The notes: a model not told the origin generated them from the sequence alone. Counted from the stretch's first letter, positions 1-7,489 are shown. The stretch is 33,274 nt of DNA from an uncultured Oscillibacter sp. (GCA_910586735.1 CAJUJW010000027.1:1-33274), one strand, 5' to 3'. Program-made: numbers and translations.

Positions 1-756
1 AAGGTGGCCCAGCTGATGACCTTCGGGGCCACGGTGATCTCCGTCCAGGGCAGCTATGAGGAGACCTTCGAGCTGAGCAAGGCCGCCATCGACAAATGGG
101 GCTGGTACAACCGGAACGCCGCCATCAACCCCTACCTCTCCGAGGGCAAGAAGACCGTGGCCCTGGAGATTATGGAGCAGCTGAACTGGGAGGTGCCGGA
201 CTACATCGCCATCTCCGTGGGGGACGGCTGCACCATCGCGGGGCTCTGGAAGGGCCTCAAGGACCTGTACGCCATCGGCTTCATCGACCGGCTGCCCCGG
301 CTCATCTCCGCCCAGGCGGCGGGCTGCTGCCCCCTGAACCGGGCTATTGAGGCGGATACGCCCTGGGAACCCATGGAGGAGAACACTCTGGCGGACTCCA
401 TCGCCGTGGGCGTGCCCCGGAACGCCGACAAGGCCCTCATGGCCATCCGGGAGTCCAAGGGCCTGACGGTGAACGTCACGGACCAGGAGATTATGGCCGC
501 CCAGCAGCTGCTGGGCCGGACCTGCGGCGTCTTCGGCGAGCCCGCCGGAGTCACCGGCACGGCGGGGGTTAGGAAGCTCTGCGAGGCCGGGGTGATCGGG
601 AAACAGGACACGGTGGTCTCCGTGGTGACGGGAAACGGGCTCAAGGACGTGGCCAACGCCATCGCCGCCTGCGGAGAGCCCATCTCCATCCCCGGCAGCA
701 TGGACCGGCTTCTGGAGGCTTTCCGGGAGAAGGGCATTCAGGTGGACGGGGTATGA
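1..756 (+). CDS. thrC: Threonine synthase, 3' part (5' end outside window)
   Basis: The reading frame is open from base 1, so the start and N-terminal part lie upstream; the GTG at base 4 is internal. About 251 residues remain. Threonine synthase converts O-phosphohomoserine to threonine in the cytoplasm using PLP (family knowledge). Visible support is the PLP-enzyme fold-type-II glycine-rich motif GDGCTIAGLWKG at about residues 76-87, FGEPAGVTGTAGVRK, and the C-terminal VVTGNGLKD typical of the class with a short C-terminus. The PLP lysine is in the missing part. The stop overlaps the start of the next gene by 4 bases (ATGA), which suggests translational coupling. Other fold-II lyases are possible, but the C-terminal motifs favour ThrC. 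Confidence 0.85.
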   Translation, partial: KVAQLMTFGATVISVQGSYEETFELSKAAIDKWGWYNRNAAINPYLSEGKKTVALEIMEQLNWEVPDYIAISVGDGCTIAGLWKGLKDLYAIGFIDRLPRLISAQAAGCCPLNRAIEADTPWEPMEENTLADSIAVGVPRNADKALMAIRESKGLTVNVTDQEIMAAQQLLGRTCGVFGEPAGVTGTAGVRKLCEAGVIGKQDTVVSVVTGNGLKDVANAIAACGEPISIPGSMDRLLEAFREKGIQVDGV

Positions 757-1226
757 CCCTCCGGCCCTACCGGCCCGCCAACCTCCCGGAAATCCTGGAG
801 CTGTTTTACAATACGGTACACACGGTGAACGCCGGGGACTACACGGCGCGGCAGCTGGACGCCTGGGCGGACGGCGCGCCGGACCTGGAGGAATGGAACC
901 GTTCCCTCTTGGAACACACCGCCCTCGTGGCGGCGGAGGGCGGAACCATCGCGGGCTTCGGGGATATCGACGCCTCGGGTTATCTGGACCGGCTGTACGT
1001 CCACCGGGACTTCCAGCGCCGGGGCGTCGCCTCCGCCCTCTGCGCCGCCCTGGAGGGGGCCGTGGAATCAGACCGGATTGCCGTCCACGCCTCCATCACC
1101 GCCAGGCCCTTTTTCGAGAGCCGGGGCTACCAAGTGGTCCGGGAACAGCAGGTGGTCCGGCACGGGGTTTCCCTGACGAACTACCGGATGGAGAAGCGGC
1201 GGCCCTCTCCTGCACAAAACGCCTGA
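753..1226 (+). CDS. GNAT-family N-acetyltransferase
   Basis: This 157-residue protein has the GNAT fold signature. The acetyl-CoA-binding motif A is visible as LYVHRDFQRRGVASALCAAL at about residues 76-95, with the Q/R-x-x-G-x-A core, and a late ARPFFESRGYQVV segment matches the typical motif B region. GNAT enzymes move an acetyl group from acetyl-CoA to an amine, but the substrate cannot be read from the sequence. The ATG overlaps the thrC stop, so it is probably co-transcribed and translationally coupled. A link to threonine metabolism is not shown. The next gene, alr, has its own promoter, so this gene probably ends the thrC transcript. Confidence 0.85.
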   Translation: MTLRPYRPANLPEILELFYNTVHTVNAGDYTARQLDAWADGAPDLEEWNRSLLEHTALVAAEGGTIAGFGDIDASGYLDRLYVHRDFQRRGVASALCAALEGAVESDRIAVHASITARPFFESRGYQVVREQQVVRHGVSLTNYRMEKRRPSPAQNA

Positions 1227-1245
1227 TTCTGGACAGGAAACGCAG

Positions 1246-1274
1246 TTGTTCCGGCGGGGGAAAGGGCGTATGAT
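1246..1274 (+). promoter_or_regulatory. Sigma-A-type promoter for alr
   Basis: TTGTTC at 1246-1251 and TATGAT at 1269-1274 are separated by exactly 17 bases. The -10 box lies about 50 bases before the alr start, in the short gap after the acetyltransferase gene. Seen directly; activity is inferred. Confidence 0.6.
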
Positions 1275-1322
1275 AGATTGGTATTCCAAAGCCCCGACAA
1301 CCCGCGAACAGGAGGAACCCCC

Positions 1323-2498
1323 ATGAACATCCCCTTTGACGCCCACTGCTGGGCGGAGATCGACCTGGACGCCCTGGTCCACAATTTCCGCCTGATTCAA
1401 GAAAAAGCCGCCCCCGCCGCGGTCTGCGCCGTGGTAAAGGCCGACGCCTACGGCCACGGGGACGGTCCCGTTGCCCGGACCCTGGCGGACGCCGGGGCGG
1501 CCTGGTTCGCCGTCAGCTCCCTGGCGGAGGCCCGGCACCTGCGCCGGGGCGGCGTCACACAGCCCATTCTAATCCTGGGCATGACCCGCCCGGAGTGCGC
1601 CCAGGCCCTGGCGGCGGAGGGCATCACCCAGGCGGTCTACAGCCCGGAGTACGCCCAGGCCCTGTCCCAGGCGGCGGAGGCCGCCGGGGTGACGGTGGAG
1701 GGACACCTGAAAATTGACACCGGCATGGGCCGCATCGGCTTTGGGGCCTGCCGGGACTTGGAGGGGGCCGTCTCCGGCCTCCTGGCGTGCCGGGGGCTGC
1801 GGGGACTCACCATCACCGGCGCGTTCCAGCACTTTTCCGTTGCCGACTCCCTGGAGGAGGACGACCGCCGCTATACCGAGGAGCAGTACGCCCTCTTCTG
1901 CCGGGTAGTGGAGCGCCTGGAGGCGGCGAGGCCCCTGGGGACCGTCCACTGCTCCAACTCGGCGGGGCTGACGGCCCACCCGGAGTGGAGCGGCGACATG
2001 GTCCGGGCCGGGGTGATTCTCTACGGCCAGGACCCCAGCGCCCAGGTGCGCTTCCCCGGCCTCAAGCCCGTCATGTCTCTGAAAACCGTGGTCAGCCAGG
2101 TGAAGGACCTGGCCCCCGGCGACTGCGTGGGCTATGGCCGGACCTATCGGGCGGACCGCCCCCTGCGGGCGGCCACGGTCTGCTGCGGCTACGCCGACGG
2201 CTACCCCCGGTGCCTGTCCAGCCTGGGGACCGCCTCCGTCCACGGGAAGCCCGCCCCGGTGATTGGCCGGGTGAGCATGGACCAGATTGTGCTGGACATC
2301 TCCGCTGTGCCGGAGGTCTCCGCCGGAGACGAGGCCGTCCTGCTGGGCCCGGCCCCGGCGGACAGCTTCGCCCAGGCGGCGGAAAAGGCGGGGACCATCT
2401 CCTATGAGCTCCTCTGCGCCGTGGCCCGCCGGGTGCCCAGGGTTTACCGCCGGGGCGGCCGGGTTGTGGAGGTGCTGGATTACCTGGACCAGGAGTAA
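1323..2498 (+). CDS. alr: Alanine racemase
   Basis: This 391-residue PLP enzyme interconverts L- and D-alanine and so supplies D-Ala for peptidoglycan. The N-terminal TIM barrel carries the PLP-lysine motif VVKADAYGHG with Lys39, the same position as in the well-studied Bacillus-type enzyme. The second catalytic residue is Tyr271 in CVGYGRTY. The C-terminal beta domain has GRVSMDQIVLDIS. The ATG at 1323 is chosen because AGGAGGAA lies just upstream and it gives the family-typical N-terminus; an upstream in-frame extension to 1278 lacks family sequence. Length is normal. It is a single gene with its own promoter, a short distance from the cell-wall cluster starting at 7612. Confidence 0.95.
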   Translation: MNIPFDAHCWAEIDLDALVHNFRLIQEKAAPAAVCAVVKADAYGHGDGPVARTLADAGAAWFAVSSLAEARHLRRGGVTQPILILGMTRPECAQALAAEGITQAVYSPEYAQALSQAAEAAGVTVEGHLKIDTGMGRIGFGACRDLEGAVSGLLACRGLRGLTITGAFQHFSVADSLEEDDRRYTEEQYALFCRVVERLEAARPLGTVHCSNSAGLTAHPEWSGDMVRAGVILYGQDPSAQVRFPGLKPVMSLKTVVSQVKDLAPGDCVGYGRTYRADRPLRAATVCCGYADGYPRCLSSLGTASVHGKPAPVIGRVSMDQIVLDISAVPEVSAGDEAVLLGPAPADSFAQAAEKAGTISYELLCAVARRVPRVYRRGGRVVEVLDYLDQE

Positions 2499-2507
2499 AA
2501 AATGGCC

Positions 2508-2536
2508 TTGACGCCCAGGCGCTTCCATGCTATCAT
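2508..2536 (+). promoter_or_regulatory. Sigma-A-type promoter of the TM1266/ABC transporter unit
   Basis: TTGACG at 2508-2513 and TATCAT at 2531-2536 are 17 bases apart, starting 10 bases after the alr stop. Transcription from about 2543 would give a leader of roughly 205 nucleotides before the next start codon. Confidence 0.6.
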
Positions 2537-2542
2537 CGTCCT

Positions 2543-2749
2543 CAGCAAATCCTTTGTCCCCGGGAAGTTTTTTCTGACTGGAGGACCTGGAGTTCATATC
2601 TGTCGATCTGGCGGCAAGGTGGTTCCCGAGCCGTAAGAGGAGAGAGCGGGACGCGGAGAGAGGTTCTCCGGGGCCGGTTATGCTGTGATTTGCGGCCCCT
2701 CTGCCAGACGGCGGAGGGGCTTTGCTTTTTGAAAAGGAGGGAAGACTAT
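2543..2749 (+). promoter_or_regulatory. Long 5' leader with possible antiterminator/terminator switch
   Basis: No gene is seen here. The segment GGCCCC (2694-2699) can pair with GGGGCC (2670-2675) upstream, or its bases can enter the strong terminator stem at 2695-2720. The two structures exclude each other, the layout expected of an attenuator or riboswitch. I could not match the leader to TPP, glycine, THF, preQ1, fluoride or T-box consensus sequences from memory. A regulated leader is an inference. Confidence 0.45.
2695..2730 (+). terminator. Intrinsic terminator inside the leader, just before the RBS
   Basis: An 11-bp stem, GCCCCTCTGCC (2695-2705) with GGCGGAGGGGC (2710-2720), contains one G-T pair and a 4-base loop, and is followed by TTTGCTTTTT. 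It lies only 20 bases before the ATG at 2750. It could end transcripts before the coding region, which suggests attenuation rather than end-of-operon termination. Confidence 0.7.
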
Positions 2750-3004
2750 ATGGAAACCCGCGTCGCCGTCCTGGCGGTCATCGTCCGGGAGGCGGACTCC
2801 GTGGCGGCCCTGAACGCCCTGCTGCACCAATACGAAAGCGCCGTCTTGGGCCGGATGGGCATCCCCTGCCGGGAGCGGGGCATCCGCCTCATCAGCGTGG
2901 CCCTGGACGCCCCGGCGGACGTAATCTCCGCCCTGTCCGGGAAAATCGGCCGCCTGCCCGGCGTGACGGCAAAGACGGTATACGCACCCCCTACTTTTTC
3001 TTGA
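2750..3004 (+). CDS. TM1266-family iron-only hydrogenase system putative regulator
   Basis: This 84-residue protein matches the small ferredoxin-fold/ACT-like TM1266 family by its overall pattern: METRVAVLAVIVRE, then LGRMGIPCRERGIRLISVALDAP, then ISALSGKIGRLPGVTAKTVY. Family members commonly sit beside [FeFe]-hydrogenase or hydrogenase-maturation genes and are presumed regulators; the ligand and mechanism are not established to my knowledge. The ATG at 2750 is preceded by AAGGAGGGAAG. No hydrogenase gene is in the window. The gene lies behind a leader with a terminator and ahead of an ABC importer, which suggests joint regulation, though a 158-base gap separates the two. Confidence 0.8.
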   Translation: METRVAVLAVIVREADSVAALNALLHQYESAVLGRMGIPCRERGIRLISVALDAPADVISALSGKIGRLPGVTAKTVYAPPTFS

Positions 3005-3010
3005 AAGATG

Positions 3011-3162
3011 TGAGGCTCTTAGCGAGTGCATAGCGCGAGCTTTAGAACCTCAGAGCCACTTGTGGCAAAAGCAGGCAAAAAGAACTTTCGCTCGCTCTGG
3101 CTGTCTGGAAAACAACCAAGCCGAAGCGGCGGCAACGAAACAACTGCTTGGAGGAAACGACT
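3011..3162 (+). other. Structured intergenic segment before the ABC transporter
   Basis: No gene is seen. Bases 3011-3052 form an imperfect hairpin (TGAGGCTCT...GAACCTCA with GCG/CGC inside). GGCTCT (3014-3019) can alternatively pair with AGAGCC (3052-3057). The base composition is less GC-rich than the neighbours. It could be a dispersed intergenic repeat or an mRNA processing element; I cannot tell which. A clear RBS, TTGGAGGAAACG, ends it. Confidence 0.35.
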
Positions 3163-4215
3163 ATGAAAGCCTTGAAGACCCTGGCCCTGGCCCTTGCTCT
3201 GCTGCTGACCCTCTCCGCCTGCGGCGCGACTCGCGGCGGCGGCCCCGCGGAGACGGAGGGCGGTTCCGCCCCGGCGGAGGAGCCCGCCAGCCAGCCCGCC
3301 CCGGAGGAGCCCGAAGACGAGCCCCCCGCCATTGAGGACGTTTCGCTCAGCATAGGCGCTCTGAAGGGCCCCACCGCCATGGGCATGATCCGCATGATCT
3401 CCGACGACGGGGTCCACCGCTACACGCTGGCCGGTTCCGCCGACGAGCTGACCCCCGCCCTCATCAAGGGGGACCTGGACATCGCCTGCGTCCCCGCCAA
3501 CCTGGCGGCGGTCCTCTACAATAAAACCGAGGGCCAGATCGTCACCCTGGCCGTCAACACCCTGGGGGTCCTCTACATCGTGGAGAACGGCGGGGAGACG
3601 GTGCGGTCCATGGGAGACTTGAAGGGCAAGACCATCGTGGCCGCCGGGAAGGGCTCCACGCCGGAGTACGGCCTCCGCTACCTCCTGGAGCAAAACGGTC
3701 TGGACCCGGACAAGGACGTAAGCGTCGACTGGAAGAGCGAGCACGCCGAGTGCGTGGCCGCCCTGGCGGCGGGGGCGGCGGACATCGCCCTGCTGCCCCA
3801 GCCCTTCGTCACCGTGGCTCAGGGGAAGCTGGAGAATCTTCGGGTGGCCCTGGACCTGACGGCGGAGTGGGACGCTTTGGGCAACGGGTCCGCCATGATT
3901 ACCGGCGTGGCCGTGGCCCGGCGGGCCCTGGCGGAGGAGAATCCAAAGCTGGTAGGGGCCTTCCTGGAGGACTACGCCGCCTCCGTGGACTGGGTGAACG
4001 CCAACCCCAAGGAGGCCGGAGAGCTCGTCTCGGCCAACGGCATCATCGAAAACCCCGCCGTGGCGGAGAAGGCCCTGCCCCACTGCAACATCGTCTGCCT
4101 CACCGGGGAGGAGATGACGGCAAAGCTCTCCGGCTATCTCCAGGTGCTGGCGGAGGCGAACCCCCAGTCCGTGGGCGGCGCGCTGCCCGGGAACGACTTC
4201 TACTATGGCGTCTAA
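3163..4215 (+). CDS. ABC transporter substrate-binding lipoprotein (NMT1/SsuA type)
   Basis: This 350-residue protein has a lipoprotein signal: a charged start, a hydrophobic stretch and the lipobox LSAC (Cys at about residue 20), followed by a Pro/Glu/Ala linker to about residue 60. The body resembles the NMT1/SsuA/TauA class of periplasmic-type binding proteins: a GALKGPTAMGMIRM substrate-site segment, GDLDIACVPANLA, DLKGKTIVAAGKGSTPEYGLRYLL and AAGAADIALLPQPFV. Related proteins bind sulfonates, nitrate or thiamine-pyrimidine precursors; the ligand here is unknown. The ATG at 3163 is chosen because the in-frame TTG at 3148 is part of the RBS. It overlaps the permease start by 11 bases, forming a standard three-gene importer. 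Confidence 0.85.
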   Translation: MKALKTLALALALLLTLSACGATRGGGPAETEGGSAPAEEPASQPAPEEPEDEPPAIEDVSLSIGALKGPTAMGMIRMISDDGVHRYTLAGSADELTPALIKGDLDIACVPANLAAVLYNKTEGQIVTLAVNTLGVLYIVENGGETVRSMGDLKGKTIVAAGKGSTPEYGLRYLLEQNGLDPDKDVSVDWKSEHAECVAALAAGAADIALLPQPFVTVAQGKLENLRVALDLTAEWDALGNGSAMITGVAVARRALAEENPKLVGAFLEDYAASVDWVNANPKEAGELVSANGIIENPAVAEKALPHCNIVCLTGEEMTAKLSGYLQVLAEANPQSVGGALPGNDFYYGV

Positions 4216-4972
4216 CGCCGCGTCCAAGCTCCGCCCCTGGTCCGTGGCCTTCTGGCTCCTGGTCTGGCAGGGCGGCAGCATGATTCTGGCGGCGGCGTAC
4301 CCCCACGGGGGGCTTCTGCTGGCCTCCCCGGTCCAGGCGGCCCTCCGTCTGCTGGAGCTCCTGCCCTCCCCCGCCTTCTGGCGGGCGGTGGGGAACTCCT
4401 CCCTGCGCATCTTCGGGGGCTTCCTGCTCTCCTGCGCCCTGGGCTCCCTGCTGGCGGCCCTGGCGGCGGGCAGCCGCCCCCTCCGGGACCTGCTGGCCCC
4501 CCTGGCAGCGGTGGTGAAGGCCACCCCCGTGGCCTCCTTCATCATCCTGGCCCTGGTGTGGCTGGACTCCCGGTCCCTGTCCCTGTTCATCTCGGCGCTG
4601 ATGGTCTTCCCCCCGGTGTACCTCAACGTGCTGGAGGGCCTCCGGCAGACGGACCCCAGGCTCCTGGAGCTGGCCCAGGTCTACCGGATTCCCCTGGGCC
4701 GCCGGGTGTGGGGAATCTACCTGCCCCAGGCGCTGCCCTATTTCCGCTCTGCGGCCTCCCTGGCCCTGGGTCTGTGCTGGAAGGCCGGGGCAGCGGCGGA
4801 GGTCATCGGCCTCCCGGCGGACACCATCGGCGAGCGGCTCTATATGGCCAAGGTCAGCTTCCAGACCCCGGACCTCTTCGCCTGGACCGCCGTGATTCTG
4901 GCCCTGGCGGCGGCCTTTGAGGGGCTGTTTCTGGCGGCGGTGGACGCGCTGGCGGGAAAGGTGGGATACTGA
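4205..4972 (+). CDS. ABC transporter permease (SsuC/TauC-like)
   Basis: This 255-residue, strongly hydrophobic protein has about six predicted membrane segments. The permease coupling-helix region is visible as QVYRIPLGRRVWGIYLPQALPYFRSAASLALGLCWKAGAAAEVIG, here quoted in parts: VYRIPLGRRVWGIYLP and LALGLCWKAGAAAEVIG, which match the EAA loop class of binding-protein-dependent permeases. It would form the membrane channel for the substrate carried by the preceding lipoprotein. The start overlaps that gene by 11 bases and its stop overlaps the ATPase start (TGATG), so the three are translationally coupled. Substrate is not identifiable. Confidence 0.85.
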   Translation: MASNAASKLRPWSVAFWLLVWQGGSMILAAAYPHGGLLLASPVQAALRLLELLPSPAFWRAVGNSSLRIFGGFLLSCALGSLLAALAAGSRPLRDLLAPLAAVVKATPVASFIILALVWLDSRSLSLFISALMVFPPVYLNVLEGLRQTDPRLLELAQVYRIPLGRRVWGIYLPQALPYFRSAASLALGLCWKAGAAAEVIGLPADTIGERLYMAKVSFQTPDLFAWTAVILALAAAFEGLFLAAVDALAGKVGY

Positions 4973-5535
4973 TGGAAATCCGCGTGGAGGAACTTCGCAA
5001 GTCCTACGGCGGCAAACCCGTGCTGACGGATCTTTCCGCCGTGTTCCGGGAGGGCGTCACCTGTATCGCCGCCCCCTCCGGCACGGGGAAGACCACCCTC
5101 CTCCGCCTCCTCCTGGGGCTGGAGCACCCCGACGGGGGAACCATCGCCGGGGCGGACTGCCGCTGGGCCGCCGTCTTCCAGGAGGACCGCCTTCTGGAGG
5201 GTCTCAGCGCCGGGGCGAACCTCCGCTTTGCCCTGGGGGCGGTCCCCCCGGAGGCCGGGGAGACGCTGGCCCGCTTGGGGCTGGAGCTTTCGGACCCCAA
5301 GCCCGTCCGGGCCTGGTCCGGGGGCATGAGGCGCCGCCTGGCCCTGGCCCGGGCCCTGCTGGCCCCGGCGGAGGCCCTGGCCCTGGACGAGCCCTTTACC
5401 GGCCTGGACGGGGAGAACCGTGCCCGCTGCCTGGAGCTGATCCGCCGGGCCGGGCGGGACAAGCCGGTCCTGCTGGCCACCCACGATTTGACCGGCCTGG
5501 AGGACGCGCCGGTGGTGCGCCTGGGAAACGGATAG
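4972..5535 (+). CDS. ABC transporter ATP-binding protein (short form)
   Basis: This 187-residue nucleotide-binding subunit has all core motifs: Walker A APSGTGKTTLLR at about residues 38-49, Q-loop VFQEDRLLEG, signature WSGGMRRRLALARALL, Walker B ALALDEPFTGLD, and H-loop LLATHDLTGLE. It powers the importer encoded just upstream. It is shorter than the usual ~240-260 residues because the C-terminal segment after the H-loop is missing. The end is clean and followed by a terminator, so this looks like a naturally compact form rather than a truncation. The signature SGGMR in place of SGGQ/SGGM variants is within the range seen in this class. Confidence 0.88.
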   Translation: MEIRVEELRKSYGGKPVLTDLSAVFREGVTCIAAPSGTGKTTLLRLLLGLEHPDGGTIAGADCRWAAVFQEDRLLEGLSAGANLRFALGAVPPEAGETLARLGLELSDPKPVRAWSGGMRRRLALARALLAPAEALALDEPFTGLDGENRARCLELIRRAGRDKPVLLATHDLTGLEDAPVVRLGNG

Positions 5536-5536
5536 G

Positions 5537-5566
5537 AAAAACTCCGCCGGGGGCGGAGTTTTTTCA
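5537..5566 (+). terminator. Rho-independent terminator after the ABC operon
   Basis: The stem AACTCCGCC/GGCGGAGTT has a 2-3 base G loop and is followed by TTTT. It begins right after the ATPase stop codon and ends the TM1266/ABC unit. Confidence 0.85.
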
Positions 5567-5586
5567 TGTTTTTGTCGGATATGCTC

Positions 5587-5615
5587 TTGAAAACCTGGAC
5601 ACTTTGCCGTAAAAT
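5587..5615 (+). promoter_or_regulatory. Sigma-A-type promoter for rsmD-coaD
   Basis: TTGAAA (5587-5592) and TAAAAT (5610-5615) are 17 bases apart. They sit between the terminator at 5537-5566 and the rsmD start, about 40 bases before the ATG. Confidence 0.65.
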
Positions 5616-5653
5616 ATACGCTGTGTAAACACCCGACTATAGGAGGAACCGCC

Positions 5654-6211
5654 ATGCGCGTCATCACGGGCTCCGCCGGGGGCCGCCGCCTGCTGGAGCT
5701 GGAGGGGATGGAGACCCGCCCCACCACCGACCGGGTGAAGGAGGGCGTGTTCAACGCCCTGCAATTCGACATCGAGGGCCGCCGGGTGCTGGACCTCTTC
5801 GCCGGGACCGGGCAGATGGGCATCGAGTGCCTGAGCCGGGGGGCCGCCGCCGCCGTCTTCGTGGAGCGGCGGAAGGACGCCTTTGAGCTGGTGAAGAAGA
5901 ATCTGGCCCTGACGAACTTACAGGACCGGGCCACGGTCATCAACGGGGACGCCCGGGACTTTGTCGTCCGCACGGGAGAGCGCTTCGACCTGGTGTTCCT
6001 GGACCCGCCCTACGCCTCCGGTCTGCTGGAGGAGCTGCTGGAGCGGATCACCGCGCCGGGATTTGACATTCTCAATCCTTATGGTATAATCGTAGCGGAG
6101 CACCCGGCGGAGAAGCGGCTTCCCGCCCCGCCGCCGCTCTTTCGCCCCCTGCGGACTTACCGCTATGGCAAAATCGCCGTCACCCTCCTTCGCCGGGAGG
6201 GAAACGAATAG
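5654..6211 (+). CDS. rsmD: 16S rRNA (guanine(966)-N(2))-methyltransferase RsmD
   Basis: This 185-residue Rossmann-fold methyltransferase uses SAM to methylate G966 of 16S rRNA. The family N-terminus MRVITGSAGGRRL is followed by TRPTTDRVKEGVFNALQ, the SAM-binding motif I VLDLFAGTGQMGIECLSRGA at about residues 43-62, and the catalytic DPPY motif (VFLDPPYASGL, about residues 114-124). The ATG has a strong TAGGAGGAACC ribosome site. It is followed 17 bases later by coaD; the rsmD-coaD pairing is common in Firmicutes and supports both calls. Length is normal. Confidence 0.93.
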   Translation: MRVITGSAGGRRLLELEGMETRPTTDRVKEGVFNALQFDIEGRRVLDLFAGTGQMGIECLSRGAAAAVFVERRKDAFELVKKNLALTNLQDRATVINGDARDFVVRTGERFDLVFLDPPYASGLLEELLERITAPGFDILNPYGIIVAEHPAEKRLPAPPPLFRPLRTYRYGKIAVTLLRREGNE

Positions 6212-6228
6212 AACGAGGAACACCACCC

Positions 6229-6735
6229 ATGAGAACAGCCATCTGCTCCGGCAGCTTCGACCCCATCACCCTGGGCCATCTGGACGTGATCCGGCGGGCC
6301 GCCGGATGCTTTGACGCGGTCTTTGTCTGCGTCAGCCCCAACGCGGAAAAGCGGAACCAGATGTTCACCCCCGAGGAAAAGCTCCAAATGGTCAGGGCCG
6401 CCGTGGCGGACCTGCCCAACGTGGAGGCTGAGCTCTGGCCCGGACTGCTGGCGGACTTCGCCAGGAACCACGGGGCCTGCGCCATCGTCCGGGGGGTCCG
6501 CAGCGTGACGGACTTCGACGCCGAGTACCAAATGGCCCTGATCAACCGGGGTATCTGCCCAGGCCTGGAGACCCTGCTCCTGCCCGCCAGCGCCCCCTAC
6601 CAGCACTTCAGCTCCTCCATGGTCCGGGAGATGATCCGCTACCGCCAGCCCCTGGAGAACTATCTGCCCGCGCCCATCATCCCACTCGTGGAGGAACTGA
6701 CAGAGAAAGAGGGAGGAACCCACCATGGCCAATGA
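6229..6735 (+). CDS. coaD: Phosphopantetheine adenylyltransferase
   Basis: This 168-residue enzyme catalyses the penultimate step of coenzyme A synthesis, adenylating 4'-phosphopantetheine. The nucleotidyltransferase start ICSGSFDPITLGHLDVIRRA has the T-x-G-H signature, and the family motifs VRGVRSVTDFDAEYQMALIN and HFSSSMVRE, the second nucleotide-binding motif, follow. Length is normal (about 160). It follows rsmD closely and its 3' end overlaps the next gene by 11 bases, so the three genes form one transcript driven by the promoter at 5587-5615. Confidence 0.95.
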   Translation: MRTAICSGSFDPITLGHLDVIRRAAGCFDAVFVCVSPNAEKRNQMFTPEEKLQMVRAAVADLPNVEAELWPGLLADFARNHGACAIVRGVRSVTDFDAEYQMALINRGICPGLETLLLPASAPYQHFSSSMVREMIRYRQPLENYLPAPIIPLVEELTEKEGGTHHGQ

Positions 6736-7240
6736 CATCAACCGCCTGATTGACATGATCTACGAGCGGATCGAGGACGCCAAAGCCCCCGCCCTGAAGC
6801 CCAGTATGAGCATCGTGGACCGGGACGAGCTGCTGGATTTGCTGGATGAGCTCCGGGCTCAGCTTCCGGCGGAGGTCAAGCGCGCCCAGGAGCTCCTGGC
6901 CGCCCGGGAGAAATTCGTGGAGGACGCCAAGCGGGAGGTGGAACGCATGCGCCGCCAGGCCGAGCTGGAGGCCAAGTCCAAGATCTCCGAGAGCGAGGTC
7001 ATGTTCGCCGCCCGGGAGAAGGCCCGGCAGATCGTCACACGGGCCGAGGAGCGCTCCCGCCAGCTCTACCAGGTGGCCAACAGCTACGCCGAGGACGCCC
7101 TGGCCCGGACGGAGGAGGCCGTCCAGGCCGCCCTGGACGAGGTGAAGCAGTCCCGGGTCCGTTTCCGCACCACCTCCGCCGCCAAAATGCAGGAGCAGAA
7201 ACAGAAGTTAGACCAGAAGAACGGTGAGGATGACGGCTGA
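6725..7240 (+). CDS. Coiled-coil protein conserved downstream of coaD
   Basis: This 171-residue soluble protein is rich in Glu, Arg, Lys and Ala. Residues ~35-150 look like one long coiled coil, with a heptad-like pattern (AREKFVEDAKREVERMRRQA and later AREKARQIVTRAEERSRQLY). There is no signal peptide or membrane segment. Such proteins downstream of coaD in Clostridia are often labelled ATPase or V-type ATPase subunit H-like, but I see no nucleotide-binding motif, so the label is not supported. A role as a structural or DivIVA-like scaffold is possible but unproven. Its start overlaps coaD by 11 bases, and the transcript ends at the terminator at 7335. Confidence 0.8.
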   Translation: MANDINRLIDMIYERIEDAKAPALKPSMSIVDRDELLDLLDELRAQLPAEVKRAQELLAAREKFVEDAKREVERMRRQAELEAKSKISESEVMFAAREKARQIVTRAEERSRQLYQVANSYAEDALARTEEAVQAALDEVKQSRVRFRTTSAAKMQEQKQKLDQKNGEDDG

Positions 7241-7334
7241 GTTACACAGGGCCAACACATTTTTGTAGAAAACGCCGAAGTTTTTTGTGGAATAAATTCC
7301 GCCAACGCTACATGTGGAAAAATAACAGGGAAAA

Positions 7335-7375
7335 GAACACCCCCGTCGCAAGATGTTGCGGCGGCGGGTGTTTTT
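7335..7375 (+). terminator. Rho-independent terminator before the dcw cluster
   Basis: The stem AACACCCCCGTCGC pairs with GCGGCGGGTGTT around a short loop, followed by TTTTTATTTT. It separates the rsmD-coaD transcript from mraZ. The rest of 7241-7489 is AT-rich with no gene. Confidence 0.88.
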
Positions 7376-7489
7376 ATTTTCCTGAAAAAGGAAGTTGAAA
7401 AAATAGAACGGTCGTTTTATTTTCCTGAAATCTAGCGGAAAACAGAGGATTCGGGAGAAAAGGTCCGGTTTCCTGTCGAAAAAAAAACC

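Noticed and set aside
4..6. GTG at base 4 as the start of thrC
   Set aside because: The frame is open to base 1 and the upstream catalytic part of the family is missing, so this is an internal codon of a gene cut by the window edge.
1569..2597. Long minus-strand open frames opposite alr, the penicillin-binding protein (9724-12309), murE/mraY (12767-14896) and ftsZ (19718-21355)
   Set aside because: They are mirror frames caused by GC-rich codon use; they have no ribosome sites or family sequence and lie entirely opposite well-supported genes.
2612..2632. T-box-like AAGGTGGTTCC in the leader before the TM1266 gene
   Set aside because: The T-box core needs TGG-N-ACC; here the A is replaced by T, and no AGTA or specifier-loop pattern was found, so a T-box is not supported.
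7255..7330. DnaA-box-like TGTGGAA motifs before mraZ
   Set aside because: Only one of them fits a relaxed DnaA consensus, there is no dnaA/dnaN nearby and no AT-rich unwinding repeat; chance is the better explanation.
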